DNA of 64,000 nucleotides from assembly GCA_947685225.1 (NCBI GenBank), contig CANTUV010000053.1, positions 4,325,501 through 4,389,500 on the forward strand, read 5' to 3'. Both the position numbers and the translations under genes were made by a program. Each line of letters begins with the position of its first letter. The stretch's first letter is position 1. A model generated the notes under the pieces. It saw nothing but the letters and a program-made list of their open reading frames with translations, was not told where the DNA came from and searched no databases. This document shows positions 1-11,318 of this stretch, in pieces. The stretch comes from Garcia nutans. Lineage: Eukaryota; Streptophyta; Magnoliopsida; Malpighiales; Euphorbiaceae.

Positions 1-593
1 TCTTTCCTTGATCTTCTTACACTTCTAGGGGTGATAATGGAACAAGAGTGACCTGTTTTCCTTCATAGGTAAATGTGTACCTATTAGAAAACCCATCATG
101 TTGTGCTCTCCGATCATATTGCCACGGTCTGCCCAACAACATATGTCCAGCTTGCATAGGAACTACATCACAATCAACTTCATCTTTGTACCAGCCTATT
201 GAAAATGGTACCCTCACTCGCTTAGTTACTTTCACCTCACCACTATCATTAAACCACTACAACTTATAAGGATTGGGATGCTTCATACATTCTAACCCCA
301 ATTTTTTAACCATAGTAGTACTTGCAGCATTAGTACAGCTCCCACTATCAATAATAAGTGTACAAACCTTACTATTCACTAAGCATCTAGTATGAAAAAT
401 ATTATCACGCTGTACTAGACTTTCCTCTTTCACCTGCATATTCAATGCACGCCTAGCAACTAACAATTCACCACGCTCAGCTAACAAAGTACAATCAACA
501 TGCTCATCACTACCAACATCATCATATATAGGAGAATCAAAGTTCCCAGCATCATCATTATCATTATCACTAGGTTCAGAATCAGACACAACA
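1..593 (-). pseudogene. Element C gag end and aspartic protease remnant
   Basis: The minus strand encodes an acidic linker rich in Asp and Ser, a region matching ARRALNMQVKEE, and then the protease core IIDSGSCTNAAS with the canonical Asp-Ser-Gly triad near 340-351. It continues through SIGWYKDE and LLGRPWQYDRRAQHD, which match the same segment of A1, A' and B. In-frame stops lie near 254 (after NPYKL) and at 17-19 (after SPLEV), so the frame is broken twice. The upstream part of gag continues at 15525-16707, on the other side of the inserted element B. This copy keeps a better protease triad than the A and B copies. Confidence 0.85.
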
Positions 594-974
594 TGATGTA
601 AACCAGCATGGCAAGGATCCTTTGGTGCTACAACAAGGACCATTGACAAGGAATAAAGCAAGGAAGTATGGCGTCACTCTTGGATTGCATGTTCAAGACT
701 TTGCTACAAGGGAGGTGACTGAATTAGCAATAAACAAGTGTAGTATGGAGCTGGAAGACCAACAAAGGCTGATTGTGATGCTGAATGTTTATATGGAAGA
801 TAAGGATTTAAAAATGGGCTAGAGGAGCAAGAAAGGAGTAAGGAAGGCAGCCCACATGCAAGCACATGGGCCTTGGACGAAATTAGGTTTTTTGGGACCA
901 CTTTTGTCACATAGGCAGCCTATTCTTTCATGCACATGGGCTGTGTTCACACCCATGCACATGGGATGTGGTTC

Positions 975-1074
975 CCTTCTTTCCTTAGTTGGTTAGGATG
1001 ATATTTTCCTTATTTGACAAGGATCCTTCTTTCCTTAGTTGGTTAGGATGATATTTTCCTTATTTGACAAGGAC
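975..1074 (+). repeat. 50 bp minisatellite, two units, in B 5' LTR
   Basis: Two adjacent, practically identical 50 bp units beginning CCTTCTTTCCTTAGTTGG. The 3' LTR of the same element has three units (14988-15137), and the other B-type LTRs at 31808-32617 and 55107-55918 have one. Confidence 0.93.
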
Positions 1075-1139
1075 TTTGACTTTGTAATTTTCCTTTTTTC
1101 ACTAGGGTTAGGATAGTTACAAATTTTAATTTGTTTTTC

Positions 1140-1147
1140 TATAAATA
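1140..1147 (+). promoter_or_regulatory. TATA box of B 5' LTR
   Basis: TATAAATA followed by GGGCC, about 545 bases into the LTR, a plausible position for the U3 core promoter that drives the retroelement RNA. The same octamer is in the 3' LTR at 15203-15210 and, reversed, in the A' LTRs (18046-18053 and 24662-24669). Confidence 0.6.
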
Positions 1148-1198
1148 GGGCCTTATTTTCTTGTAAGAGGAACTTTTGACAAAATTATATTCAGATTG

Positions 1199-2136
1199 TG
1201 ATGCAAGAAAGGATCCCTTGAAGCTAGCAAGTGGACCAATCACTAGGAGCAAGGCAAAGAGATATCAAGCTAGTATGGCTTTGCATATTCAAGAAGAGAT
1301 TTCCAAAGAGCTTCAAGAATTATCATTCAAGAAGATGGAGACAGAGCTTGAAGAAGGCACACCAAAGCTGATTATGATGCTTAGTGTGGAAGCTAAAGGC
1401 TAGCTAAAGAAAGGTCCAACGTGTAAGAAAGGTCCATGGGGGTTCATATAAAGCCTTGGGACGTACTTTAAGGCCCATGGACAGCCCAAATAGTGTGGGG
1501 CATTTTTTTTATGTTGAAGGGATTAGTTTGGTTGTTTCCATACTTTATGTTTTCCTTATGCAATTAGGAATGTTTTATGTTTTCCTTATACAATTAGGAA
1601 TGTTTTCCTTATGCAATTAGGAATGTTTTCCTTATGCAATTAGGAATGTTTTTCCTTATGCAATTAGGAATGTTTTCCTTATGCAATTAGGAATGTTTTT
1701 CCTTATGCAATTAGGAATGTTTTCTTATGCAATTAGGAATGTTTTCCTTATTCAATTAGGAATGTTTTAGTCTTAATTTTCCATATGCAATTAGGAATTT
1801 TGTAACCCTTATTTAAGGGCACTATTAGGCTGAATTTGGGATACAACAATTAATAAAAAATTTTCGAATTCTTCTACAAGTTCTTCTTGTGAATTTTCGT
1901 GTGAGAGAGATTAGAGTGGATTCTTTAATTCTTTCTTTGCATCAAGAATTAGGTTTACTTATCAACAAGAGTTGTGGCGTTTTCCTTCTTCTTACCAACT
2001 AAATCCTTCAATCATAGTGAGTTCGCGTCTCTTTATAGGCGTTGGGTTCCTTAGGAGGTGATTATCAAGTTTCAAGGAGTTCTCTACCATTGTTATACGT
2101 TGGGTTTGCTGCCATCGTTGCTAAGGGTCCGCGTCA
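1199..2136 (+). repeat. A1 5' LTR
   Basis: 938 bp bounded by TG and CA. The first 205 bases encode the same protein tail as the end of pol ([19 protein letters not shown], stop at about 1401-1403). Then come a U3 region with a short-unit minisatellite and a U5 part ending at GGTCCGCGTCA. The 3' copy is 7811-8749. Confidence 0.95.
1549..1764 (+). repeat. 23-24 bp minisatellite in A1 5' LTR
   Basis: About nine units of the type TTTTCCTTATGCAATTAGG plus AATG, with one or two bases of variation. It lies in U3, and the same array is in the 3' LTR at about 8161-8377. Confidence 0.9.
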
Positions 2137-2138
2137 TT

Positions 2139-2151
2139 TGGTATCAGAGCC
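2139..2151 (+). other. A1 primer binding site (initiator tRNA-Met)
   Basis: TGGTATCAGAGCC two bases after the 5' LTR, complementary to the 3' end of plant initiator tRNA-Met. Minus-strand DNA synthesis would start here. Confidence 0.93.
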
Positions 2152-3154
2152 TTGCTACAAGGTAATTTTTATCAACTTTGTCTTTCTTGGGTTTGTTAAT
2201 TTAGGTCTTTTAAGTTTCTGCATTTTAGGGATCTTAGAGAGTCTAGTCTTTAATTTTTGAAAAAAAAAGAGAGTCATATATCAAAATTCAAAAAAAATTC
2301 AAAAAGTCTAAAGATTGTTCAAAGAGTAATTCGAAAAGGAGTCTGATTGAATTTCAAAACCTAGGCCTTGCATCTGAAAAGATTAGGGTTCTTGAAAGAA
2401 AGAAAAAGCTAGAGTTTTTGTTCAAGTTTGATTTCGATTTGATCTTGAGTGAATCTGGGGTTGCGAATTAAATCCAGATTTCGAAAAGTCCTTGGGAGTA
2501 AATTAAGTCCCGAATCAAGGGGATAGTGAGAGGAAGCAAAAAAAAAAAGAGAGTACAAAACCACCTCAACAAAAAAATTGTTTGATATTCTTGCTATTTG
2601 GGTGCTAAGGATCAGATCTAGGTGGGTGAGAAGTCATAAAATTTTTGGGTGAAAAATTTCACCTTTTGAGGGGCTTTTGGAATTCGAAAATCAGACCTTA
2701 ATATTCATGTTATTTGAGTGTTATAGGTGGGAATTAGAGTCTAGAAGCTAGCGTTTTGGGTAGAATTGATTAGGTCCATAAAGCAGCTTGCCAAGTGTGG
2801 GTTGTTTTTGATTCATTATATCCAAATTTGTCTTGTTTATTGGCTTCATTGTTTCTGATTTCTTTATCTAGCTTTTAATTCCATTACATTGCTAAGTATC
2901 ATTTGCTTGTGTCGATACTTGGTTTTATATCGTGTAGTGCAAATTACCTTGCATTGCCTCCGGATACTTGTCTTGTTTTCTATCTAGTTCTAGGATTTAG
3001 GTTCTAGTTTCTTGAACGACTTGACAATTGTTGGTTGGTGAGCTTGGTTCTGAAGTACAATCAAGGAAGACAAGAAAAGTGAAGTAATTCTAAACACTTG
3101 AGTGAATTTCGATTATTACTAATCTTGTTTCTTTGAGTTTGTTTGTTTGTTAAC
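2152..3154 (+). other. A1 untranslated leader
   Basis: About 1 kb between primer site and gag start with no supported gene. It is AT-rich with A and T runs. The same leader is present in A' (23318-24318), which shows that it belongs to the element rather than to the host. Confidence 0.75.
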
Positions 3155-4762
3155 ATGGCTGGAAAAGGAGAAGAGACTAGCAAAGAAGGAGCTATGGCCG
3201 AAAGCTTGGCTAGGCTTAATGAGACTTTGGCAGCAATGCTTGGTCGAATGGAGATGATGGATACTAGATTGTAAGAGAATGCAGCACGGCAAGTACAACA
3301 AATGCAACAAGGGCAGCCAGCCGCACATCCAAATCCCATAATGCGAGCTAGAAGAGTGCTTAGGAGAGAAGGGCAAGGAAATCTTGAAGCCCTAGAAGCA
3401 ACCGAAAGGGTAGAAGATGAAGATGAAGGTGGAAATCAACCTACCACTGATGGTGACCTTACTTCCATCAAGATGAAGATTCCTTCCTTTGAAGGGAAGA
3501 ACAATGCATAAGAGTTCATAGAATGAGAGAGAAAAGTTGAGCAGATTTTCGAATGCCATAACTACACCGAAGAGAAGAAATCAGTTTTGGCAGCCGTAGA
3601 GTTCAAAGGGTATGCTACCTTTTGGTGGGATCAAATGAAAGCTAATAGAAGAGGGAAAGGTATGAGGCCTATTCCTGAATGGTCAACCTTGAAAGAACTA
3701 ATGAGGAGCCGATTTGTACCATCTCACTACATTCGGGATTTGTACAATCGACTAGCAAGACTAGTTCAAGGTGGAAGAAGTGTGGAAGAGTACCACAAAG
3801 AGATGGAGATGATCATGGCTAGGGCAAATATTGATGAAGATGAAGACAAGAAGATGTCACGATTTCTTGGGGGATTGAATTTGAACATAGCCAATGAATT
3901 GGAGATGTATGAATTCAACACAATGGAAGAGTTAGTTCAAAAGGCCATGAAGATAGAGAGAAGATTGAAGAATAAAGCTATTTCGAAAACTGGCTACTCT
4001 AAAGCTAGTGGAAAATTTTCAAACTTCAAGGGTTCAAGTTCGAGTGGAGGTTTCTACAAAGGGGATTAGAAGGGTTCTTTCCAAAAGAATTCTTCCTACA
4101 ATCCCAATTTCAAGAAGTCAAATAATGGGGATGCAAAAACAGCAAAGGAAACACCTTCTAGACCTACTCCAAGTAGGGAAATTAAATGCTACAAGTGTTT
4201 GGGAAGTGGACACATTGCTTCTCAATGTCCGAATAAGAGGGTGATGATTGCAACCCATGAAGGGGAAATTGAATCAGAATCTGAACATGAAGAAGAAGAG
4301 GAGGCCGAATGTGGTGATAGGGCCGAATATGATGAAGAGGCTTGGGAGAATCAAGTCTTAAATGCTGAACATGGAGAGATGCTTGTTACTAGAAGAGCCT
4401 TGAATATTCAAGTCAAGGAAGAAGGCTTGGATCAAAGGGAGAATCTTTTCCACTCTAGGTGTTTGGTGAATGGTAAGGTTTGTACACTTATCATTGATGG
4501 TGGAAGTTGTACCAATGCTGCTAGTACTACAATGGTGGATAAATTGGGGTTAACTTGTTTTAAACATCCCAATCCTTACAAGTTGCAATGGTTCAATGAC
4601 GCTGGGGAAGTAAAAGTGTTGAAGCAAGTCAAGGTACCATTCTCCATTGGGTGGTATAAAGATGAGGTTTTGTGTGATGTAGTGCCAATGCAAGCTGGAC
4701 ATTTGCTATTAGGAAGACCATGGCAGCATGATAGAAGGGCACAACATGATGGATTTTTCTAA
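3155..4762 (+). pseudogene. A1 gag and protease region, broken
   Basis: It starts with ATG at 3155 (MAGKGEETSKEG), the same start as in A'. Gag core motifs follow (KGYATFWWDQMKANRRGKG, then SRFLGGLN). The zinc knuckle C-YK-C-LGSG-H-IASQ-C (CX2CX4HX4C) is at about 4180-4230, then an acidic stretch and the protease core IIDGGSCTNAAS, with Gly where Ser or Thr is usual. Breaks include a stop near 3271 (Gln codon changed to TAA), two stops near 3509 and 3524, a TAG near 4068, and a frame change near 4755, so that pol is read in another frame. Gag would form the particle and bind RNA, and the protease would process the polyprotein. This copy cannot make full-length Gag. Confidence 0.88.
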
Positions 4763-7700
4763 TAAGTATACCTTTACTTATGAGGGAAAGAAGGTTGTTC
4801 TAGCACCATTATCACCTCAAGAGGTGTATGAAGATCAGAAGAGGATGCTAGAGAGGGAGAAAGAAGTTTCGGCCAACATGAACCAAGGGGGTTCAAATTC
4901 GGCCAGTGATGTTTCTTCAACACCCAAGGGTAATTCTAAGGGTAGGGAAAGAGAAAATAATAAAGTGAGTGAGTGTAGAAAGGGAAAAGAGGCCGAGAGT
5001 CAAAAGAAAGTAAGCAAACAAATAAATAGCCCATTGGTGAGAGAAAATAAGCAAGGAGAAAAAGCAAAACATACTTTTTATGCAAGAGCAAGAGAGATAG
5101 ATGTAGGGCAGCCTGTACTCATTATTATGTATAAAGAATTGTTACTTACTGACAATGAAGAATCTCTTGATTCTTTACCTTCTAGTTTTGTGTCTTTGTT
5201 GCAGGATTTTGAGGATGTGTTTCCTGAAGACCTTCCTAGTGGTTTGCCACCATTAAGAGGGATTGAACATCAAATTGACTTCATACCCGGTTCTACAATT
5301 CCAAACCGGCCAGCATATAGGAGCAATCCTATGGAGACAAAAGAGATGCAACGACAAGTTGAAGAGCTTTTGGAGAAAGGCTTGGTTCGCGAAAGCCTTA
5401 GTCCTTGTGCCGTTCCAGTCTTATTAGTACCCAAGAAAGATGGTTCTTGGAGGATGTGTGTTGATTGTAGGGCTGCGAACAAGATTACTGTGAAGTATAC
5501 ACATCCCATTCCTAGACTTGATGACATGTTGGACGAATTGCATGGGGCAAAATATTTCACAAAGATTGATCTTATGAGTGGTTATCATCAAATTCATATG
5601 AAGCCTGGAGATGAATGGAAGACTGCCTTCAAAAGGAAATATGGTTTATATGAATGGTTAGTTATGCCTTTTGGTTTATCTAATGCACCTAGTACTTTCA
5701 TGAGATTAATGAACCATGTTTTGAGAGCTTATTTAGGTAAGTTTGTGGTAGTTTACTTTGATGATATTCTGATTTATAGCAAAACTGAGGAAGAACATGT
5801 TGAACATGTTAGGAAAATGCTTGAAATCCTTAGGGAGCAAAACCTTTATGCTAAGCTTAAGAAGTGTTCTTTTTGTCTAGATAGGGTTGTTTTTCTTGGT
5901 TTTGTTGTAAGTATGCAGGGAATTGAAGTTGATCAAGAGAAGGTGAAAGCTATCCAAGAGTGGCCGAATCCTTCAAGTGTGACAGAAGTGAGGAGTTTTC
6001 ACGGATTGGCAAGCTTCTATAGGAGATTTGTCCCTAATTTCTCTACATTGGCAGCCCCCTTGACTAGCATAATCAAGAAAGAAGTGGGATTCGTTTGGGG
6101 CAAGGAGCAACAAGAAGCATTTGATGCTTTAAAAGAGAAGCTTTCTACTACACCCGTTTTAGCTTTACCTAACTTTGATTCTACTTTTGAAATTGAATGT
6201 GATGCTTCTGGTGTAGGTATTGGAGCTATTTTGATGCAAGAGAAGAAGCCCATTGCATACTTTAGTGAAAAGCTTAATGGAGCAAAGCTGAATTATTCAA
6301 CTTATGACAAGGAGCTATATGCTTTGGTGAGAGCATTGGAAGTATGGGAGCATTATTTGCTGCCCAAGGAATTCGTGATCCATTCAGACCATGAATCATT
6401 GAAGCATTTGAGATGGCAAGGCAAGTTGAATAAAAGACATGCAAAATGGGTTATGAAGATTGAGAAGTTTCCTTATGTGATCAAATACAAGCAAGGTAAA
6501 GACAATGTAGTGGTAGATGCACTTTCAAGGAGGTACGTTTTACTTAATGTTTTGAGTACTAAATTGCTTGGATTTGAATGTATAAAGGACTTATATGTTG
6601 GTGATTCTGATTTTGGCAATGTTTATGATGCTTGTGAGCATGGTGCTTTTAATTCTTTCTATAGACATGATGGATTTTTGTTTAAAGGTTCGAAATTATG
6701 CATGCCTAGATGTTCTATGAGAGATTTGCTAATATTAGAATCACATTGTGGGGGTTTGATGGGGCATTTTGGAGTTGATAAGACTTTAGACATGCTAAAT
6801 GAACACTTTTATTGGCCGAATATGAAAAGGGATGTAATTCGGATTTGTAAGGCTTGTTTGGCTTGTAAGCAGGCTAAGTCTAAGTCTATGCCTCATGGTT
6901 TGTATATGCCATTACCCGTTCCTAGTTCTCCTTGGATGGACATTAGTATGGACTTTGTTTTAGGATTACCAAGGACTAAAAGGGGGAGAGATAGCATATT
7001 TGTGGTTGTTGATAGGTTTAGTAAGATGGCACACTTTATCCCATGTCATAAGAGTGATGATGCTAGTTTAGTGGCCGAACTCTTCTTTAGGGAGGTGGTT
7101 CGAATTCATGGGATACCAAAATCCATAGTTTCTGATAGAGACACCAAGTTTTTGTCTCACTTTTGGCGTGTGCTTTGGGGAAAGTTAGGTACCAAGTTGT
7201 TATTTTCCACCACTTGTCATCCTCAAATGGATGGACAAACAGAAGTAGTAAACAGAACTTTAGGTACCATGTTGAGAGCTTTAGTGGGTAAAAATTTGAG
7301 TTCTTGGGAAGAATGTTTGCCATTTATTGAGTATGCTTATAATCGTGCTATTCATTCTTCTACAGGATACTCACCTTTTGAGCTTGTTTATGGTTTTAAC
7401 CCACTAACAGTTTTAGATCTTGTTTCTTTACCTTCTCATGAGCTTGTTAGTTTAGATGGTGAGAAGAAAGCTAAATTGGTGAAAGAGATGCATGAGAAAG
7501 CAAGGGCGAATATTGAGAAAAGGAACAAGAGATATACTGATTCTGTAAATAGAGGGAGACGTGAGATGAAGTTTCAAGTAGGAGATTGGGTTTGGGTGCA
7601 TTTTCGAAAAGAGAGGTTTCCTAACCAAAGGAAGAACAAGTTGCAAGCTAGAGGAGATGGCCCATTCCAAGTGCTGGAGAAGATTAATGACAATGCCTAC

Positions 7701-7928
7701 AAGATCGACTTACCAGGTACGTATAATATTAGTGCTACTTTCAATGTAAGTGATCTTTCTCCTTTTGATGATGCTGATTTGAGGACAAATCTTTTTGAAG
7801 AGGGGGAGAATGATGCAAGAAAGGATCCCTTGAAGCTAGCAAGTGGACCAATCACTAGGAGCAAGGCAAAGAGATATCAAGCTAGTATGGCTTTGCATAT
7901 TCAAGAAGAGATTTCCAAAGAGCTTTAA
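4728..7928 (+). CDS. A1 pol polyprotein: protease end, RT, RNase H, integrase
   Basis: One open frame of 1066 codons; its first residues are an out-of-frame read, and homology to the family begins at about residue 10 ([13 protein letters not shown]). The RT catalytic motif YFDDILIYS is at about residue 342. RNase H begins near ECDASG (about 489). The integrase zinc finger has His residues near 671-678 and Cys in CKACLAC (about 706-712). The catalytic D, D, E sit in MDFVLG (about 741), SDRDTKF (about 800) and QTEVVNRT (about 837), and a [10 protein letters not shown] module lies near 975. No classical chromodomain is seen. The last 39 codons are inside the 3' LTR, and a TAA at 7926-7928 cuts the tail about 29 residues short of the sister copies. 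It would reverse transcribe and integrate the element, but without its own Gag it probably does nothing alone. Confidence 0.93.
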   Translation: MIEGHNMMDFSNKYTFTYEGKKVVLAPLSPQEVYEDQKRMLEREKEVSANMNQGGSNSASDVSSTPKGNSKGRERENNKVSECRKGKEAESQKKVSKQINSPLVRENKQGEKAKHTFYARAREIDVGQPVLIIMYKELLLTDNEESLDSLPSSFVSLLQDFEDVFPEDLPSGLPPLRGIEHQIDFIPGSTIPNRPAYRSNPMETKEMQRQVEELLEKGLVRESLSPCAVPVLLVPKKDGSWRMCVDCRAANKITVKYTHPIPRLDDMLDELHGAKYFTKIDLMSGYHQIHMKPGDEWKTAFKRKYGLYEWLVMPFGLSNAPSTFMRLMNHVLRAYLGKFVVVYFDDILIYSKTEEEHVEHVRKMLEILREQNLYAKLKKCSFCLDRVVFLGFVVSMQGIEVDQEKVKAIQEWPNPSSVTEVRSFHGLASFYRRFVPNFSTLAAPLTSIIKKEVGFVWGKEQQEAFDALKEKLSTTPVLALPNFDSTFEIECDASGVGIGAILMQEKKPIAYFSEKLNGAKLNYSTYDKELYALVRALEVWEHYLLPKEFVIHSDHESLKHLRWQGKLNKRHAKWVMKIEKFPYVIKYKQGKDNVVVDALSRRYVLLNVLSTKLLGFECIKDLYVGDSDFGNVYDACEHGAFNSFYRHDGFLFKGSKLCMPRCSMRDLLILESHCGGLMGHFGVDKTLDMLNEHFYWPNMKRDVIRICKACLACKQAKSKSMPHGLYMPLPVPSSPWMDISMDFVLGLPRTKRGRDSIFVVVDRFSKMAHFIPCHKSDDASLVAELFFREVVRIHGIPKSIVSDRDTKFLSHFWRVLWGKLGTKLLFSTTCHPQMDGQTEVVNRTLGTMLRALVGKNLSSWEECLPFIEYAYNRAIHSSTGYSPFELVYGFNPLTVLDLVSLPSHELVSLDGEKKAKLVKEMHEKARANIEKRNKRYTDSVNRGRREMKFQVGDWVWVHFRKERFPNQRKNKLQARGDGPFQVLEKINDNAYKIDLPGTYNISATFNVSDLSPFDDADLRTNLFEEGENDARKDPLKLASGPITRSKAKRYQASMALHIQEEISKEL
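7797..7810 (+). other. A1 polypurine tract
   Basis: GAAGAGGGGGAGAA, all purine and directly before the 3' LTR. It is the expected primer for plus-strand DNA synthesis, and it is also read as pol codons. Confidence 0.85.
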
Positions 7929-8749
7929 GAATTATCATTCAAGAAGATGGAGATAGAGCTTGAAGAAGGCACACCAAAGCTGATTATGATGCTTAGTGTG
8001 GAAGCTAAAGGCTAGCTAAAGAAAGGTCCAACGTGTAAGAAAGGTCCATGGGGGTTCATATAAAGCCTTGGGACGTACTTTAAGGCCCATGGACAGCCCA
8101 AATAGTGTAGGGCATTTTTTTTTATGTTGAAGGGATTAGTTTGGTTATTTCCATACTTTATGTTTTCCTTATGCAATTAGGAATGTTTTATGTTTTCCTT
8201 ATACAATTAGGAATGTTTTCCTTATGCAATTAGGAATGTTTTCCTTATGCAATTAGGAATGTTTTTCCTTATGCAATTAGGAATGTTTTCCTTATGCAAT
8301 TAGGAATGTTTTTCCTTATGCAATTAGGAATGTTTTTTTATGCAATTAGGAATGTTTTCCTTATTCAATTAGGAATGTTTTAGTCTTAATTTTCCATATG
8401 CAATTAGGAATTTTGTAACCCTTATTTAAGGGCACTATTAGGCTGAATTTGGGATACAACAATTAATAAAAAATTTTCGAATTCTTCTACAAGTTCTTCT
8501 TGTGAATTTTCGTGTGAGAGAGATTAGAGTGGATTCTTTAATTCTTTCTTTGCATCAAGAATTAGGTTTACTTATCAACAAGAGTTGTGGCATTTTCCTT
8601 CTTCTTACCAACTAAATCCTTCAATCATAGTGAGTTCGCGTCTCTTTATAGGCGTTGGGTTCCTTAGGAGGTGATTATCAAGTTTCAAGGAGTTCTCTAC
8701 CATTGTTATACGTTGGGTTTGCTGCCATCGTTGCTAACGGTCTGCGTCA
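7811..8749 (+). repeat. A1 3' LTR
   Basis: 939 bp, nearly identical to 1199-2136. It carries the end of the pol frame, the minisatellite (about 8161-8377) and the CA end, followed by the GATTG target duplication at 8750-8754. Confidence 0.95.
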
Positions 8750-8754
8750 GATTG

Positions 8755-9012
8755 CTTTTTATGCAAATTTCAGCCATCTTTGAGAGAGTGAGAGATTTTG
8801 CTTCTTTCATTGATTGCATCACGAATCAGACTAACTTATCAATTTCGATTGTGGTGTTCTTCTGATCCGTCTTTCCAAATCCTTCCGTCATTAGTGTTCT
8901 TGCTTTGCTAAGCATTGGGTGCTATAGAGGGTGGTTTATCCTTGTTCTTGGATTCCTATATTGAAGCGTGCGTTGGGGTTTCAGGCCTTCATTGCCATAG
9001 GGTTCCGCGTCA
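8755..9012 (+). repeat. Element B 5' LTR, second part (U5)
   Basis: Continues the LTR cut at 1198. It matches 15262-15519 of the 3' LTR with about nine substitutions and ends GGTTCCGCGTCA, just before the primer site. Confidence 0.92.
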
Positions 9013-9014
9013 TT

Positions 9015-9027
9015 TGGTATCAGAGCC
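9015..9027 (+). other. Element B primer binding site (initiator tRNA-Met)
   Basis: TGGTATCAGAGCC two bases after the LTR end. Confidence 0.92.
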
Positions 9028-9984
9028 AATTACAGGTAAATCTTTATCTATCTGTCTTTCTAGGGCTTGTTTTTATTTCCGTTAGAGTCTTCATTTGTTC
9101 AATTCGTTTTTTTAGGGTTCTTTTATTTTATTCAAAATTTCTTCTTTCCCCATACCCCAATTTGTTTGTGTCCCCTTTTCATCATAGTCCAAATCATTTT
9201 TCACCTACTTCACCATAGTCAATTCGTTTTCAATTTTTAAAGTATACGGATCTTTCCGTTTGAGTTTGCAATAATTCGTGTGCTGTTTAAGCTTCTATTT
9301 CTTGATTTTCGTTTAGTATTTTGGGGGGGTGATCTAGAGATAGTGATCTATCCCTAAAAAAAAAAAGTACAAAAGTACTCCAACAAAAATTTTTCTGTTT
9401 CTTAGTAATTAAAGGTTCCGTGGTTGGTTTGAAGTGGGTTAGAAGCAATCAAAATTTTTAGGCCACAAAATTTCCATTTTTTTGGGGCTGTTTTTTTGTT
9501 CGAATTGTGGGGGCTGCCATTGCAAAGGGGAATTCGAAATTCTCTTTAGTTTAGGAAGACTTGACACTAGCTTTCTTGGGTAGAATCAATAGGTCCATAA
9601 ATCAGCTTGCTAAAGGTGGGTTGGTTTTGATACATCTTGGCCAGAATTGTCATATTTTTACCTCTTTGTTTCTAATTCTTGATTGAGCTACCATTTTTTT
9701 GGATTCCGTTATGTTGCTGGAGTGTTATTTGCTTGTTCCAACACTCTGGTTTATGATAATAGTGTGACACAAATTTCCTTGTGTCGCCTCCAAATCGTCG
9801 AGTTTCTTTTCTAGGTGTCTAGGAATTAGGTTTCTAGCTTCCTTGAACGTGCTTGACAGATTGATTTGTGAGCCTCGATTTTGAAATGCAATCGAAGAAT
9901 CAGCAAAGGTGAGGTAAGAGCGAAACACTTTGAGTGAATTTTGTTTATTACTAATCTTTTCTTTGTGAGTTTGTGTTTGTGATC
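9028..9984 (+). other. Element B untranslated leader
   Basis: Nearly 1 kb, AT-rich, with homopolymer runs and no supported gene. It is similar in plan to the A1 leader and matches the leader of element C (16708-17498, minus strand). Confidence 0.75.
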
Positions 9985-11318
9985 ATGAGTAGTGGGAGAA
10001 ACCAGAACTTGCAAGATGGGGAGGAAAATGTCCAAGAAGGTTCTAGCAATTTTGAGACATATATGCAGCAAAGTAATGAAAGGATGAATGAGATGGCAAG
10101 AATGATGGCTACTCTACAAGAGAGCATGAATCTAATGATGAGAGAAAGAGAGCAGCAACCCGCAGCTCAAGTGAGGTTACCACAAAGGGTTCTACTAAGA
10201 ATCGGTGAAGGAGATCGTAGAGCACCTAGAGGTAATGAATAGGTTTGTGAAAATAACCCAGCAAATGACAATGACCTTACTTCCATAAAGATGAAGGTAC
10301 CTTCCTTTGAAGGGAGAAACAATGCTGAAGAGTACATTGAATGGGAGAGAAAGGTGGAGCAGATTTTTGAATGCCATAATTATTCAGAAGAGAAGAAGTC
10401 CCACATTGCAGCCGTGGAATTTAAGGGATATGCTACATTCTGGTGGAATCAACTCAAATCTAATAGGAGAGGAAAGGGATTGAGACCCGTACCTGATTGG
10501 GAGACTTTGAAAGACTTAATGAGAACAAGGTTTGTCCCTTCTCATTACTATAGGGATTTGTATAATAGGTTGGCAAGGCTGATCCAAGGTGGTAAGAGTG
10601 TTGAAGAATACCACAAGGAGATGGAGATGATCATGGCAAGAGCTGATATTGAAGAGGATGAGCAGAGGTTGATGTCAGATTCCTTGGGGGTCTAAATTCA
10701 AACATAGCAAATGAGCTGGAAATGTATGATTACAATTCCATGGGAGAATTGGTTGAAAAGGCCATGAAGATAGAAAGGAGACTAAAGAGCAAGAATTACA
10801 CCAAGTCTGGTTCTAGCAAATTTCAGAATATGGGTGGAAGTAGTTCGACCTACAGAGGACCTCAAAACACTAGTAGCAATTCGTCCTCAAGAAGTGGAGA
10901 TTTCAAGAATTCCTTCTAAAGGAACAATCCTCCACCTACAAGTGGAAAAGGGACGAATGGTGGTCCAAATAGGCAACAATCAGGTATTTCTAATACTACT
11001 CCTAGTAGAGATATTAAATGTTTCAAATATTTAGGGAATGGGCATATTGCTTCTGAATGTCCAAATAGGAGAGTTATGATTGCTACTAATGATGGGGGTA
11101 TAATTTCTGATTCTGATCATAGTGATGTTGATAATGATGTGAATGACATGTATGATGATGATGATGAGTGTAGTGAGCAAGTTGAAAATGTGTTGATGGC
11201 TAAACATGGTGAAATGTTAGTTGCTAGGCGTGCTTTGAATATGCAGGTGAAGGGAGAGGGACTTGAGTAGCGAGATAACATATTTTATTCTAGATGTTTA
11301 GTTGATGGTAAGGTTTGT
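9985..11318 (+). pseudogene. Element B gag, broken
   Basis: It starts at ATG 9985 (MSSGRNQNLQDGEENV). A predicted helical N-terminal segment is rich in Met, Glu and Gln, and the gag core KGYATFWWNQLKSNRRGKG follows. Breaks are a stop near 10240, a one-base frameshift near 10685 within the LGGLN region, a stop near 10917 and a TAG near 11268. In the zinc knuckle (about 11015-11065) the second Cys is Tyr (KCFKYLGNGH), so it should not bind zinc normally even apart from the stops. An Asp-rich linker precedes the protease. Gag would package RNA, and this copy cannot. Confidence 0.87.

Larger units (their letters stand above)
594..1198 (+). repeat. Element B 5' LTR, first part (U3, R)
   Basis: Matches 14607 onward of the 3' LTR. 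It opens with codons identical to the end of pol ([19 protein letters not shown] and on to EDKDLKMG), stop near 820, because the pol frame ends inside the LTR; in this 5' copy that stretch has no upstream gene. A two-unit minisatellite and a TATA box follow. The LTR is cut at 1198 by element A1 and resumes at 8755. Confidence 0.92.
1199..8749 (+). mobile_element. Element A1, complete CRM-like Ty3/gypsy retrotransposon nested in B
   Basis: LTRs are 1199-2136 and 7811-8749, both starting TGATGCAAG and ending TGCGTCA or CGCGTCA. The five bases GATTG lie directly outside both ends (1194-1198 and 8750-8754), and the flanks join into an uninterrupted B-type LTR. The order is LTR, primer site, leader, gag, protease, RT, RNase H, integrase, polypurine tract, LTR. 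The LTRs differ by about eight substitutions by eye, so this is the youngest member of the left-hand nest. Gag is broken by stops, and a frameshift separates it from pol. CRM-lineage assignment is inferred from motifs and from the pol frame entering the LTR. Confidence 0.95.

Noticed and set aside
975..1074. Regular direct repeats that could suggest a CRISPR-like array
   Set aside because: Units abut without spacers, lie in a plant LTR and vary in number between LTRs: minisatellite.
2042..2260. Open frame MGSLGGDYQVSRSS over the LTR end and primer site, also in A' (24210-24428)
   Set aside because: It runs across the LTR, primer site and leader. Its conservation follows from shared non-coding DNA, and B-type elements lack it.
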